This document shows, piece after piece, positions 44,881-54,443 of a DNA stretch of 64,000 nt. Source of the stretch: Paenibacillus sp. 37 (GTDB lineage: Bacteria; Bacillota; Bacilli; Paenibacillales; Paenibacillaceae); NCBI RefSeq assembly GCF_008386395.1, contig NZ_CP043761.1:2790001-2854000 (forward strand), written 5' to 3'. Position numbers and translations under genes: made by a program. The stretch's first letter is position 1; every line of letters starts with the position of its first letter. The notes below the pieces were generated by a model. It saw only the letters and a program-made list of their open reading frames with translations. It made no database searches and was not told the DNA's origin.

Positions 44881-45501
44881 ATGTATACATTGGATCCACG
44901 TGAAATAACGGGAAGAGACAACTATAAACTGATGAGTGGTTCGGTGGTGCCACGCCCAATTGCTTTTGTGACGACACGTTCAGATGAGAATGGTGTGATC
45001 AATGCAGCGCCTTTCAGTTTCTTCAATGTGGTTAGTTCGGACCCACCGCTGTTATCCATATCCATTGCACGTAAAGACGGCATTATGAAAGATACTGCGC
45101 GTAATGTACTTGCTCATAAAGAGCTGGTCGTGCATATATGTGATGAAGCAATCATAGCAGAAGTAAATGAGACAGCAGCTATCCTTGAACCCCATGAAAG
45201 TGAGCTTGAGCGGACGAAACTGACCCCAGTGCCAAGTACAAAGGTTGCCGTGCCAGGAATAAAGGAAGCTCTTATTCGGATGGAGTGTGAGCTGTATCAG
45301 CACATTCCCATTACCAACGATGATGGCAAACCGATGAGTGATCTGTTGCTGGTACGCATAGTGCAATATCATTTCAGCCAAGAAGTCTACAATCCGGACA
45401 AGGGGTATATCCTGATGGATCATTTGAAACCAGTCAGCCGACTTGCGGGTAATGATTATGCCAAGCTCGGAGAGAGATTCACCATAATTCGACCTGAATA
45501 G
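44881..45501 (+). CDS. Flavin reductase-like (FMN-binding split-barrel) protein
   Basis: 206 residues. Motifs: SGSVVPRPIAFVTTRSDENG, NAAPFSFFNVVSSDPPLLSISI, DTARNV and VHICDEAII, typical of the flavin reductase domain family that binds FMN. Partner enzymes vary; no monooxygenase is adjacent. The frame is open from 44836, but GGGAAGGGG precedes the ATG at 44881. It is flanked by terminators, so it is monocistronic. Confidence 0.88.
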   Translation: MYTLDPREITGRDNYKLMSGSVVPRPIAFVTTRSDENGVINAAPFSFFNVVSSDPPLLSISIARKDGIMKDTARNVLAHKELVVHICDEAIIAEVNETAAILEPHESELERTKLTPVPSTKVAVPGIKEALIRMECELYQHIPITNDDGKPMSDLLLVRIVQYHFSQEVYNPDKGYILMDHLKPVSRLAGNDYAKLGERFTIIRPE

Positions 45502-45550
45502 TTATGAAAGATCCTATATGTAATTTGTGAAAGGGTTTAACCCTGTTGAT

Positions 45551-45598
45551 AAAGGCGGACAACACATGCGAAACTCGCATAGGTTGTCCGCCTTTTGT
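45551..45598 (+). terminator. Terminator after the flavin reductase-like gene
   Basis: AAAGGCGGACAAC pairs with GTTGTCCGCCTTT with an inner ATGCGA...TCGCAT arm. Confidence 0.88.
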
Positions 45599-45685
45599 TG
45601 TGATATGAACATAAACGGGACAGGAAGTGAATAGACTTGTACTATATCCTGCACATTTCTATATGAACCTATTTGATATATAGGA

Positions 45686-45709
45686 TGTTTAAAAAGCCCA
45701 CTTTTGATT
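45686..45709 (+). repeat. Short dispersed motif, copy C (degenerate)
   Basis: TGTTTAAAAAGCCCACTTTT then GATT; five differences from copy B. It lies about 35 bp upstream of the type III PKS start, in its probable promoter region. Confidence 0.4.
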
Positions 45710-45742
45710 ACGAAAGACAAGACTATATAGGGGGTTAAGCCG

Positions 45743-46897
45743 ATGAACCAGCTTGAGGAAAGTACAGGGGCAAGTATTATGGGAATAGGAACGGCGTGGC
45801 CTGCCCACCGTATTGAGCAAAAGGATGTATCTGCCCGTCTCGCGCAAGCGCTGGAACATGAGCCGGATGCGAGAAGATGGGCCAAACGGATCTTTAATCA
45901 GTGCGGTGTGGAGACTCGGTATACGTGTGAACCGAATCTGCTTGAGCCTGTTGATTCTTGCAGATATTTACCCTTTACCAATGCGGAGGAGGTTCCGACT
46001 ACATCCGAGCGTATGGGCAAATACAAAACTGCTGCTGTTCCCCTTGGTCTGGAGGCGGCCGGACAGGCGCTTCAGGACGCAGACGTATCCTCCTCGGAAA
46101 TTACACATCTCATTACGGTGAGTTGCACGGGGCAATTCCTGCCCGGACTTGATGTTCGGCTGATCCAGCAACTTGAACTGTCACCGCAGATCAACCGGAT
46201 TCCCCTGGTGTTTCAAGGATGTGCAGCCGGTCTGAAAGCGATCCAACTGGCGAATTCCATTGTAACGACAGATCAGAAGGCTACAGTTCTCATCGTGTGC
46301 GTGGAACTATGTACACTTCACTTTCAGCCATCTGCCAAACGGGACGACCTGTATGCTGCATCGTTCTTTGGTGATGGTGCCTCTGCCTGTGTTATTGGTG
46401 CGTCTGGAACAGATCGCAATGAATGTTTTCGACTAGGCCGTGGATACTCAACGCTGCTCCCGGATTGTACAGAAGAAATGATCTGGGAAGTGGGCAATAC
46501 AGGCTTTGATCTCTACCTGTCACCACAGATACCCAAGCTGCTTGGTTTGCATCTCGGTCCAGAGGTAGAACGATTGCTCGAGGGGAGCGGTTTACCGGAA
46601 ATATGGGCGATACATCCGGGAGGCAGAGGCATCGTGGATGCCGTTCAGAAGCTGTATCAGTTGACAGATGAGCAGGTCTCCTACAGCCGAAACATCCTGC
46701 GGGATTATGGCAACCTGTCGTCCGTGACGATTCTTTTTGTTCTTCAAGCCATCCGCGAGGATTATAGACAGAAGGAAGAACATTCCAGTGGGATCGCGCT
46801 GGCCTTTGGCCCGGGACTGACAGCAGAGTTACTTCCGTTTACATACATCCCTGCCCCCATAGCGAACAGAACACCTGTGAATCATGGCATCCAATAG
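45743..46897 (+). CDS. Type III polyketide synthase (chalcone/stilbene synthase family)
   Basis: 384 residues. It condenses malonyl-CoA onto an acyl-CoA starter; bacterial members typically make alkylpyrones or alkylresorcinols. The catalytic triad is visible: Cys160 in FQGCAAGLKAI, His291 in AIHPGGRGIVD, Asn324 in DYGNLSS. The CoA/fold motif AFGPGLTAELL lies near the C-terminus. The length is normal. AGGGGGTTAAG precedes the ATG. The next gene, an MMPL exporter, starts about 115 bp downstream without a terminator between them, suggesting a biosynthesis-plus-export unit. No BpsB-like methyltransferase is present. Confidence 0.92.
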   Translation: MNQLEESTGASIMGIGTAWPAHRIEQKDVSARLAQALEHEPDARRWAKRIFNQCGVETRYTCEPNLLEPVDSCRYLPFTNAEEVPTTSERMGKYKTAAVPLGLEAAGQALQDADVSSSEITHLITVSCTGQFLPGLDVRLIQQLELSPQINRIPLVFQGCAAGLKAIQLANSIVTTDQKATVLIVCVELCTLHFQPSAKRDDLYAASFFGDGASACVIGASGTDRNECFRLGRGYSTLLPDCTEEMIWEVGNTGFDLYLSPQIPKLLGLHLGPEVERLLEGSGLPEIWAIHPGGRGIVDAVQKLYQLTDEQVSYSRNILRDYGNLSSVTILFVLQAIREDYRQKEEHSSGIALAFGPGLTAELLPFTYIPAPIANRTPVNHGIQ

Positions 46898-47011
46898 TTC
46901 GCGAACCCGAGTGAAGGAGATATACACCCCAAGTGGTTGAATGTGCTTATGATCTTACCCTTACCGATGAATATAATCGAATGACTAATCTGATCGCAGA
47001 GGAGCTTAGGT

Positions 47012-49258
47012 ATGGGTTATCGCAGACTTGCTGCCTTCATCAGCCGATATCCGCGGTTCATTATTCTCTGCTGGGTATTTATCATCGGGATGTCAGCGGT
47101 CTGGGCATGGAAGTTACCTGACATTGTTCAGGATCACGGATTAAAACGGGTTCACGGGGATGCGCAAGCGGTTGGACTTGTTCTGGAGGAAGAATTCGGA
47201 TCTCCTGCTGATCCGGTTATTCTGGTGTTTGAGAAAAAGGAAAATACCTCGCGGTTACAGTTCCGGCAGTGGATCAAGGATCGGTTGACACAGGTTCAAG
47301 TGTTGCCTGCGGTAACCTCTATCACGTCCCCTTTGGATGCTAGCGAAAGGGTGACGCTGCAAGAGCATAGGGCATATGCCCTTGTGAAGATGGATGTGCC
47401 GGCGCATCAGATGGGTCCTCCGCTGGAGCAGTTGCGCGCCGTGCTGGCAACAGACGGTCCAGGTACGGTGCAATTGACTGGAAAGGCAGTCGTGCAGCAG
47501 GATGTCAATCATCTGAGCTTTCGTGATCTGGAACGGGCAGAGATGGTGGGACTGCCGATTGCCCTGATCGTTTTGTGTTTTGCATTCAGGGGGCTATATG
47601 CCGCGTTGATTGCTGTCATGATGGGGATCAGTGCTGTGATTATCGCTATGGGAGTCACGTCACTCCTTGGTTATCACCTGGAATTGTCCAACTTTATCAT
47701 TAATGTGATTCCCATGGTGGGCATGGCACTGAGTATAGACTTTGCCCTGATCATTCTGAGCAGGTACAGGGAAGAAGTTCAGCGGGCCTATGAAGATGAA
47801 GGCAAAGCTAACGTTACGGGCAGCAGCCTGGATATGCAGAGCGAGATTTTGCGAAGCAAGATTCTTCAGCAAACATTACGTACAGCAGGCAGAGCGGTGT
47901 TGTTCTCGGCAGCTTGCGTGCTCCTTGGGCTGCTGGGTTTGCTCTGGATCAGATTGCCGATGTTTCTGAGTGTCTCCTTGGGAGCCATTATTGTTCTGCT
48001 CCTATCGTTACTATTAAATGTTACGCTGCTGCCAGCTCTGCTATCACTGTCTGCGAATGGTGTATTCAGGCGAAAGTTAGTCCATTGGTTACCTAGAGGT
48101 TCAGTCTGGCATCGATGGTCAGCGATGGTCATGAAACGACCAGTCAGTATGGCCATTGGAGGTACGGTTGTACTGCTCCTGTGTGTTTATCCAGTAACCC
48201 GGCTGGAACTGTCCGTCCCGGATGCTTCTTCACTGCCAGAGAGAATGGAGTCCCGCCAAGCAGCAGAGCAGTTGCAATATGATCTGGGGCAAAAGAATAC
48301 CTCCGCCATCGAGATCGTGATTGGCGGACAGCAGGAACTGTTGACTGCCTCTCACTGGCAGATGGCCCACAACAAAGCCCGTCAGCTACTGCAGGACTCA
48401 GGCGTATTGAGCATTGTTTCACCATGGGGCCTATTACAGCCGAATCAAAATGGCTCGCAGAGCCTTTTTCAAATTCCACCGTCGGCGCTCACTCCTTCCA
48501 TAGAAGGCAAGGAGTCAACCAGGACGACATGGCTGCGTTCAACGGTCTCTGATCATTCGATTCGATTGATAGCCACGGTGCACGGGGAGCCTGGTTCGGA
48601 ACAGGTTGCAGACTGGCTGGAACGAATGAGGAAGAGCGATTATACACTTGGTTCCACCAACGTAAAACTGCGTTATGGCGGGGAAGCTGCCGAGCAGGTT
48701 GAAATCATGCAGGAAGTCACAAGTCAACTGCCCAAAGTGTTAGTATTTGTAGTGGTATCCAATTATCTTGTGTTACTGGCAGCGTTCAGATCTCTGCTCA
48801 TACCAATCAAGGCAATTTTGATGAATCTGCTTAGCTTAGCCGCTTCATTTGGCATATTGGTGTGGGTGTTTAATGAAGGACATCTGGGGATGGAAACGTC
48901 AGCCATTGCCATTATGATTCCTGTATTCATTGCAGGATTGGTGTTTGGCATATCCATGGATTATGGTGTGTTTATGCTGAGCCGTATTCAGGAAGTGTAT
49001 AGACGAACCGGAGACAGTGATGTGGCTGTCCAACAGGGATTGGCTTCTACAGGCCGTCTGGTTACCTCCGCAGCGGCCATTCTGCTTGCGGTGACCGTGC
49101 CGTTTGCTTTTGCTGAAGTTGCAGGTGTGAGGCAGCTAGGGATCGGAATCACGGCAGCGGTGTTGATTGACGTTACGTTGATCCGGCTAATACTGGTACC
49201 TGCATTGATGAAATTAATGGGCAGGTGGAACTGGTGGTTGCCAGGGCAGATAAAATGA
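47012..49258 (+). CDS. MMPL/RND-family lipid or small-molecule exporter
   Basis: 748 residues, about 12 helices as two repeated halves, each a helix, an extracytoplasmic domain, and a five-helix bundle. MMPL motifs: MVGMALSIDFALIILSRYRE in the first half and FGISMDYGVFMLSRIQEVYR in the second. RND/MMPL proteins are proton-driven and often export lipids or polyketides made by neighbouring enzymes. Here the upstream gene is a type III PKS, so its product is the likely cargo (inference). GAGGAGCTTAGG precedes the ATG. Confidence 0.9.
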   Translation: MGYRRLAAFISRYPRFIILCWVFIIGMSAVWAWKLPDIVQDHGLKRVHGDAQAVGLVLEEEFGSPADPVILVFEKKENTSRLQFRQWIKDRLTQVQVLPAVTSITSPLDASERVTLQEHRAYALVKMDVPAHQMGPPLEQLRAVLATDGPGTVQLTGKAVVQQDVNHLSFRDLERAEMVGLPIALIVLCFAFRGLYAALIAVMMGISAVIIAMGVTSLLGYHLELSNFIINVIPMVGMALSIDFALIILSRYREEVQRAYEDEGKANVTGSSLDMQSEILRSKILQQTLRTAGRAVLFSAACVLLGLLGLLWIRLPMFLSVSLGAIIVLLLSLLLNVTLLPALLSLSANGVFRRKLVHWLPRGSVWHRWSAMVMKRPVSMAIGGTVVLLLCVYPVTRLELSVPDASSLPERMESRQAAEQLQYDLGQKNTSAIEIVIGGQQELLTASHWQMAHNKARQLLQDSGVLSIVSPWGLLQPNQNGSQSLFQIPPSALTPSIEGKESTRTTWLRSTVSDHSIRLIATVHGEPGSEQVADWLERMRKSDYTLGSTNVKLRYGGEAAEQVEIMQEVTSQLPKVLVFVVVSNYLVLLAAFRSLLIPIKAILMNLLSLAASFGILVWVFNEGHLGMETSAIAIMIPVFIAGLVFGISMDYGVFMLSRIQEVYRRTGDSDVAVQQGLASTGRLVTSAAAILLAVTVPFAFAEVAGVRQLGIGITAAVLIDVTLIRLILVPALMKLMGRWNWWLPGQIK

Positions 49259-49449
49259 AGGGTATTTCCGTAACCTGTCTTCAGGTTGGAGATATCCTTT
49301 TTTTGGCTAGAAATCGTGTGATTCCATTCAAAACAGGCAAACATGTTCAATTCATGGGTGACATCCATGTTCTATAATGGATGGGATTAATTCCATATGA
49401 CAGTCTTATATCTACGTTATCCTACGAAAAACAGGAGGGACACAGGCCC

Positions 49450-50469
49450 ATGTCTGATATTGAAGCCTATCTACAACAACAAACGAATCTTCGTGGTCGT
49501 TCCGCGTATCATGCAGATCAACCCCTGGAGTTATGGCGCAATCAGTTACGTAAACGTGTGAAAGAACGGCTGGGCGGTTTTCCCACGATGGCGGCCGCAC
49601 TGAATCCTGTCTTACTGGAGCGCATTACATGTGACGGATATATTCGGGAGCGAATTGAAATTACGACCTATGCAGGACTTCGCATGCCTGTGTATTTATT
49701 AATTCCGGGTGATGGAAGCATTACCGATAACAAGAGACCTGCTATCGTTGCTTGTCATGGGCATGGCTACGGTAGCCGAGAGATATCGGGTATGGAACCG
49801 GATGGGTCGCCACGGACAGGAGAGCCCGGATTACACAAGGACTTTGCTGTAGCGCTTGTGAAGCGTGGTTATGTGGTTGCGGCTCCAGAGCTGCTCGGGT
49901 TCGGTGATCGAAGACTGGCAGAGGACCGCGATGCGCCACCAGGGGTAAGCTCTTGTACGAAGATTGCGGCGCATCTGCTCATGGTGGGGAAGACTCTCGC
50001 CGGTCATAGGGTGTATGAAACAACACGTGTACTGGATTATGTATCGACTCGGCCAGAAGTGGATTCGGAGCGAATTGGAAGCATGGGTATCTCGGGAGGT
50101 GGACTGGTGACCGCATTTACAGCCGCGTTGGATGAACGGTTCAGGGCAACTGTGGTAAGCGGTTATGCAAATACATTCCAGGGCAGCATATTGGATCGGA
50201 ACCATTGTCTGGACAACTATGTGCCAGGTATCCTGCGTGAAGCGGAATTGCCGGATCTCATCGGCCTGATTGTGCCTAGGCCACTTTTTATTGAAGCCGG
50301 AAGTGATGATCAGGTGTTCCCAATCCATGCAGCGAAAGAGGCGTATGCCCGTTTGACACATATATATGAGCAGGCGGGAGCATCAGAATCACTGGATGCG
50401 GATTTCTTTACAGGTGGACATGAGATTAGCGGAGCTAAGGCTTATGACTGGCTTGATCAAGTTCTGTGA
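49450..50469 (+). CDS. Alpha/beta-hydrolase (acetyl-esterase/dienelactone-hydrolase-like)
   Basis: 339 residues, no signal peptide. Motifs: PAIVACHGHGYGSREISG (oxyanion region), GYVVAAPELLGFGDRR, IGSMGISGGGLVTAF (nucleophile Ser), SDDQVFPI (acid) and TGGHEISG (His). It resembles the large abhydrolase group that includes acetylxylan esterases. The frame is open from 49381, but CAGGAGGGA is well spaced from the ATG at 49450. It is followed after 48 bp by a secreted rhamnogalacturonan acetylesterase, so plant-polysaccharide deacetylation is plausible for the pair. Confidence 0.82.
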   Translation: MSDIEAYLQQQTNLRGRSAYHADQPLELWRNQLRKRVKERLGGFPTMAAALNPVLLERITCDGYIRERIEITTYAGLRMPVYLLIPGDGSITDNKRPAIVACHGHGYGSREISGMEPDGSPRTGEPGLHKDFAVALVKRGYVVAAPELLGFGDRRLAEDRDAPPGVSSCTKIAAHLLMVGKTLAGHRVYETTRVLDYVSTRPEVDSERIGSMGISGGGLVTAFTAALDERFRATVVSGYANTFQGSILDRNHCLDNYVPGILREAELPDLIGLIVPRPLFIEAGSDDQVFPIHAAKEAYARLTHIYEQAGASESLDADFFTGGHEISGAKAYDWLDQVL

Positions 50470-50517
50470 AGTTGTGGATCGTGCACCAATATAATTCTGA
50501 TTCGAGAGGAGAATTCA

Positions 50518-51693
50518 GTGATGAAATGGTCAATATCGGTAAAGCTTCTGCTCTGTTTTGTTCTGTTTGCAAGTACAATGGGCATCGGTCTGGGAAGCAA
50601 TGAAGGGCAAGTCGCCGTAGCGGCAACGGACAATTACAGATTTGATTTTGGTTCGGGTGCTGTTGAGAACGGTTACACAGGGGTGTCCGCAGGAGATGCC
50701 TATACGCCTACGAAAGGTTATGGCTTCAACACACCTGCACAGATGAGGAATGTGTCTGCCTCAGGAAGCGGGGTTAAGAGTGACGCTGTGCAGTTTCTGA
50801 CGTACGGCACCAAGAGCACCAATACCTTCAATGTGAATCTGTCCAATGGCCTATATGAAGTTAAAGTGGTCCTTGGCAATACTGCCAGAGCCAGCGTGGC
50901 TGCAGAAGGTGTCTACCAGATCATCAATATGACGGGCAACGGGGCAACGGACCAGTTTCAAATTCCGGTGACTGACGGGCAATTAAACCTGCTGGTTACA
51001 GAAGGAAAGACAGGTACGGCCTTCACACTTAGTGCACTTGAAATCCGGAAGTTATCCAATCAGACCGTTACCAACCGCACGATCTACATTGGTGGTGATT
51101 CAACAGTTTGTAATTACTATCCGCTGGGTAGCAGTGTACAAGGAGGTTGGGGACAGCTGTTTCCGTTTTATGTGAACAATTCCACCTTCCAGGTTCGAAA
51201 TATGGCGTCAAGTGGTCAATTTGCGAGAGGTTTCCGCGATGATGGTCAGATGGAAGCGATTCTGAAGTATATCAAGCCGGGAGACTATTTTATTTTGCAA
51301 TTTGGAATTAACGATACCAATGCCAAGAATAATACAACGGAGGCGCAGTTCAAAGAGATTATGCGGGATATGGTGCGTCTGGCGAAAAACAAAGGAGCAA
51401 CGGTTATCCTCTCCACGCCTCAGGGCCGGGCAACAGACTTTAATACAGCGAATGTACATCAAGCGGAGAACCGCTGGTACAATCAATCCACACGTGCACT
51501 CGCTCAGGAAGAGGGGGTTACCCTTGTTGAACTGAACAAGCTGAGTTCTGCCTATTTCACTTCAATTGGTCCTGCGGCAACACTTGCTCTGTATATGACA
51601 GGGGATAGTCTGCATCCGAATCGTCAAGGGGCTGCGGAGCTTGCACGTATTGTGGCTGCGGATCTAAGAAGACAGGGATTGAATGGATTCTGA
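50518..51693 (+). CDS. Secreted rhamnogalacturonan acetylesterase (CE12, SGNH hydrolase)
   Basis: 391 residues. The signal peptide (1-36) is ...LLLCFVLFASTMGIG then a VAVAA cleavage region. A beta-sandwich domain (about 40-180) begins YRFDFGSGAVENGYTGVSA, as in CE12 and carbohydrate-binding modules. The SGNH domain has IYIGGDSTVCNY (block I Ser), NMASSGQFARGF (block II), QFGINDTN (block III) and DSLHPNRQGAAELA (block V Asp/His). It removes acetyl groups from pectin rhamnogalacturonan outside the cell. The ATG at 50518 and the next at 50521 are both possible behind GAGAGGAGAA. Confidence 0.93.
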   Translation: MMKWSISVKLLLCFVLFASTMGIGLGSNEGQVAVAATDNYRFDFGSGAVENGYTGVSAGDAYTPTKGYGFNTPAQMRNVSASGSGVKSDAVQFLTYGTKSTNTFNVNLSNGLYEVKVVLGNTARASVAAEGVYQIINMTGNGATDQFQIPVTDGQLNLLVTEGKTGTAFTLSALEIRKLSNQTVTNRTIYIGGDSTVCNYYPLGSSVQGGWGQLFPFYVNNSTFQVRNMASSGQFARGFRDDGQMEAILKYIKPGDYFILQFGINDTNAKNNTTEAQFKEIMRDMVRLAKNKGATVILSTPQGRATDFNTANVHQAENRWYNQSTRALAQEEGVTLVELNKLSSAYFTSIGPAATLALYMTGDSLHPNRQGAAELARIVAADLRRQGLNGF

Positions 51694-51748
51694 CTTTACT
51701 ACTTAATCAGTCTGCATAATCAGTGTTGATCCGTGTATGAAAAATAAA

Positions 51749-51802
51749 AAAATACCCCCGGGAACATGCCGCGAAACGGGCGGCTGATCCTTGGGGGTAT
51801 TT
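51749..51802. terminator. Bidirectional terminator between the CE12 gene and the mrp operon
   Basis: AAATACCCCC pairs with GGGGGTATTT around a CGGG-rich inner arm, between convergent genes. Confidence 0.88.
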
Positions 51803-51821
51803 GTTATGCCCAGGCTGGGGA

Positions 51822-52214
51822 TTACTCCATCATATCCTTGGCTTCATGGTTCACTTTTTTACCTTTTAACAAGGGTTCCAGTTCATCTTGAACGCTCTGC
51901 TCCCAGAGTGGCACATCTGTGCGATAGGCGGCCCGTCCGTTCAGATGTCCGGCGACAGGAGCCGTAATGAATACAAACAGAATACCTAGCAACAAGCGGG
52001 CACTGATATAGTTATCGAAGTACCAGAAGTAGAAAAATGTAGCGCTTAGTACACAGAACACACCAAGTGTCATACTTTTGGTTGCGGCATGGGCACGTAG
52101 ATATACATCAGGCAGACGGATAAGTCCGAATGCACTGAGTGCACTGAGTAGTGCACCGAGCAGTACGAGTAAACCTATAGCGGTTTCAGTGGTTACCTTA
52201 ACGATCTCCATCAT
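51822..52214 (-). CDS. mrpG: Mrp antiporter subunit G
   Basis: About 130 residues with three helices. Motifs: LLVLLGALLSALSAFGLIRLPDVYLRAHAATKSMTLGV, typical of MrpG/MnhG. It is the last gene of the operon. The Mrp complex exchanges cytosolic Na+ (or K+) for protons and supports alkali and salt tolerance. The start at 52214 (or the adjacent ATG 52211) lies inside mrpF, overlapping by 17 nt, with a GGGGGGCGG SD. The Glu/Lys-rich tail (PLLKGKKVNHEAKDMME) is longer than in B. subtilis. Confidence 0.93.
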   Translation of the reverse strand: MMEIVKVTTETAIGLLVLLGALLSALSAFGLIRLPDVYLRAHAATKSMTLGVFCVLSATFFYFWYFDNYISARLLLGILFVFITAPVAGHLNGRAAYRTDVPLWEQSVQDELEPLLKGKKVNHEAKDMME

Positions 52215-52482
52215 TTTTGAATACCGCCCCCCGTTCAATATAACGTGCAAATGCCACTGTACTTAGAAAAGCCAGAATGCCAATCAGCAAGATGATATCC
52301 AGATAGGCCTGGGTTTGCAACATCATCGACAGTACGGCAACGATAGCAATCACATTGATACCAATGGTATCCAATGCTGTAATCCGATCAGCCATGGATG
52401 GTCCCCGAAGCACCCTGTACAAGCACCCTAGTATGGCTAAGGAGAGAATGAGCAATGAGATGAACAACAGTGAGGATAACAT
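52198..52482 (-). CDS. mrpF: Mrp antiporter subunit F
   Basis: 94 residues, three helices. Contains YRVLRGPSMADRITALDTIGINVIA, the MrpF signature. Its ATG overlaps the mrpE stop by one base (TAATG arrangement) and its 3' end overlaps mrpG, so translation of E-F-G is coupled. Confidence 0.94.
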   Translation of the reverse strand: MLSSLLFISLLILSLAILGCLYRVLRGPSMADRITALDTIGINVIAIVAVLSMMLQTQAYLDIILLIGILAFLSTVAFARYIERGAVFKNDGDR

Positions 52483-52964
52483 TAACGCGTCACCTCCATA
52501 ATTGCTTTTTCGAATGTGTTTTGAATATTATCTCTCATTTTCTGTTCATCCTTGATATCCAGCGCGTGGATAAACAGTTTGCGTTGATTACCCGAGATCT
52601 CAAGTGGCAGAGAACCTGGTGTTAATGAAATAAGCAGACAAAGCAGGGTGACCTCCCAATCCGAGGACAATTGAGTTTTATACGTAAAAATACCGGGCCT
52701 TATGTCGAGCTTGGGCTTGATAATCTGGCGTATAACCTCAATGCTGGCTCGCACCAGTTCCTTGAACAGCAGTGCAATCAGTTTGAAGATGGCCCAGACT
52801 CGAACAATATAGAAGCGCTGGGGGAAGAATCTGCGCATCCCCCCGATGAGAAGCAGTCCGAGCAGGTAACCTATGAGAAAACCAACACCATTCCAGGCGT
52901 TGTTCAGAAACATCCATACAAAAGCAATGATAAGATTCAGTACAATCTGAAAGGCCATAGACAT
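52482..52964 (-). CDS. mrpE: Mrp antiporter subunit E
   Basis: 160 residues, with two or three N-terminal helices and a soluble C-terminal domain. Motifs: QIVLNLIIAFVWMFL, LIGGMRRFFPQRFY and LTPGSLPLEIS, where MrpE proteins have the conserved TPGT segment (here TPGS). It directly follows mrpD with no gap. Confidence 0.93.
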   Translation of the reverse strand: MSMAFQIVLNLIIAFVWMFLNNAWNGVGFLIGYLLGLLLIGGMRRFFPQRFYIVRVWAIFKLIALLFKELVRASIEVIRQIIKPKLDIRPGIFTYKTQLSSDWEVTLLCLLISLTPGSLPLEISGNQRKLFIHALDIKDEQKMRDNIQNTFEKAIMEVTR

Positions 52965-54443
52965 CTACTCCTTCAATACGGCATCAATATAAATATTGGG
53001 ATGCAGTAGAATATCGCCTGCGCGGGAGGTCAATTGGAACATGCCTTCAGCCCCCACACCCATTACGATGATGAATACAAACAGAATTCCGGCAGGAATC
53101 AGCAGGCCGTTCACCGCGTAAGGGCGTCTTACAACCCCGGCAGGCGGTTCACCCCAGAACGCTTGTATGAAGATGCGCAGTACCGAATATAACATTAATA
53201 AGCTGGAGAGCACAGCAATGCCGGTCAGACCATACAAGCCTGCCTGCAAGCCACCTTCAAAGAGAAGCAACTTCCCCGGAAAACCACTGAATGGAGGCAA
53301 GCCCGCCAAGGCAAGTGCACTAATGAAAAACATCCAGCCGAGCAGCGGATAGCGATGGATCAGCCCGCCCATGTTGTCCAGTTTGGATGTTCCGGCAACC
53401 GCAATCAAGGCTCCGCCGAGAAGGAAGAGCAATGTTTTGATCAACATGTCATGCAGCATGTAGAAGAGCAGACCTTCCAGCGCAGGACGACTGGCCGAAG
53501 CCATACCAAAAGCGACAAAACCTACACCTGCGACCACGTTGTAGATGAGAATTTTGTTCACATCGCGGTAGGAGATCGCACCGATGACACCAAGGACCAT
53601 CGTAGCACCAGCCATCCATCCGATCAGGGTATGGAAGAAATCAGGATCATGATAGAAGATCAGTGTGAATGTTCGCACAATCGCGTACAAGCCAACCTTG
53701 GTAAGCAATCCTGCGAACAATGCAGTGACGACGGCAGGTGGTGCCGCATAAGAGCCCGACAACCAGAAGAACAGGAACAGCCCGGCCTTGATGCTAAATA
53801 CGATCAGAAAGAGAACGGCAATTAAGGTAATGACTCCGCTCTGTCCCACTTCAGCAATTTTGACGGACAAGTCTGCCATGTTCAATGTGCCAGTTATGGA
53901 GTAGAGGAAGCCGATGGAAGCGACAAAAAGAGCTGAAGAAACGATGTTAATCAAGACATATTTAATCGTTTCCCGAAGCTGTCTTTCCGTGCCACCCAAT
54001 ACAATCAGTGCATAGGAAGAGATGAGCATCAGTTCAAAGCAAACAAATAGGTTGAACAAATCTCCGGTTAGGAATGAACCGTTAACTCCTGCAATCAGAA
54101 AATGGAAGAACGGATAGAAGTGATGTTCTTCTCGCTCCTTGTTCACACTGCGGAACGCATACAGCAGACACGCCAGTGCAATGATGGAAGCGGCGACGAC
54201 AAGTAGCGCCGATACCATGTCAGCTACTAGCACAATACCATAGGGAGGTGCCCATCCGCCCATATTAAGCGTTAGAACTCCAGTCTGAGCTACCCGCGTA
54301 ATGAGTATCGTTGAGACCACTGCTGTAAACAACAGTCCAATGACACTAATGATCCGCTGGATATTTGTTTTCCGGAAAAATAACAGAGACAGAACACCTG
54401 TAATTAAAGGCAACAGAATCGGCAGAACGACGAGATTATTCAT
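52965..54443 (-). CDS. mrpD: Mrp antiporter subunit D
   Basis: 492 residues, about 14 helices, homologous to the NuoM/N proton-pumping subunits of complex I. Motifs: VCFELMLISSYALIVLGG (the conserved Glu on TM5), IKAGLFLFFWLSGSYAAPPAVV (conserved Lys on TM7), and YNVVAGVGFVAFG. Its start overlaps the 3' end of mrpC by 8 bp. Confidence 0.94.
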   Translation of the reverse strand: MNNLVVLPILLPLITGVLSLLFFRKTNIQRIISVIGLLFTAVVSTILITRVAQTGVLTLNMGGWAPPYGIVLVADMVSALLVVAASIIALACLLYAFRSVNKEREEHHFYPFFHFLIAGVNGSFLTGDLFNLFVCFELMLISSYALIVLGGTERQLRETIKYVLINIVSSALFVASIGFLYSITGTLNMADLSVKIAEVGQSGVITLIAVLFLIVFSIKAGLFLFFWLSGSYAAPPAVVTALFAGLLTKVGLYAIVRTFTLIFYHDPDFFHTLIGWMAGATMVLGVIGAISYRDVNKILIYNVVAGVGFVAFGMASASRPALEGLLFYMLHDMLIKTLLFLLGGALIAVAGTSKLDNMGGLIHRYPLLGWMFFISALALAGLPPFSGFPGKLLLFEGGLQAGLYGLTGIAVLSSLLMLYSVLRIFIQAFWGEPPAGVVRRPYAVNGLLIPAGILFVFIIVMGVGAEGMFQLTSRAGDILLHPNIYIDAVLKE

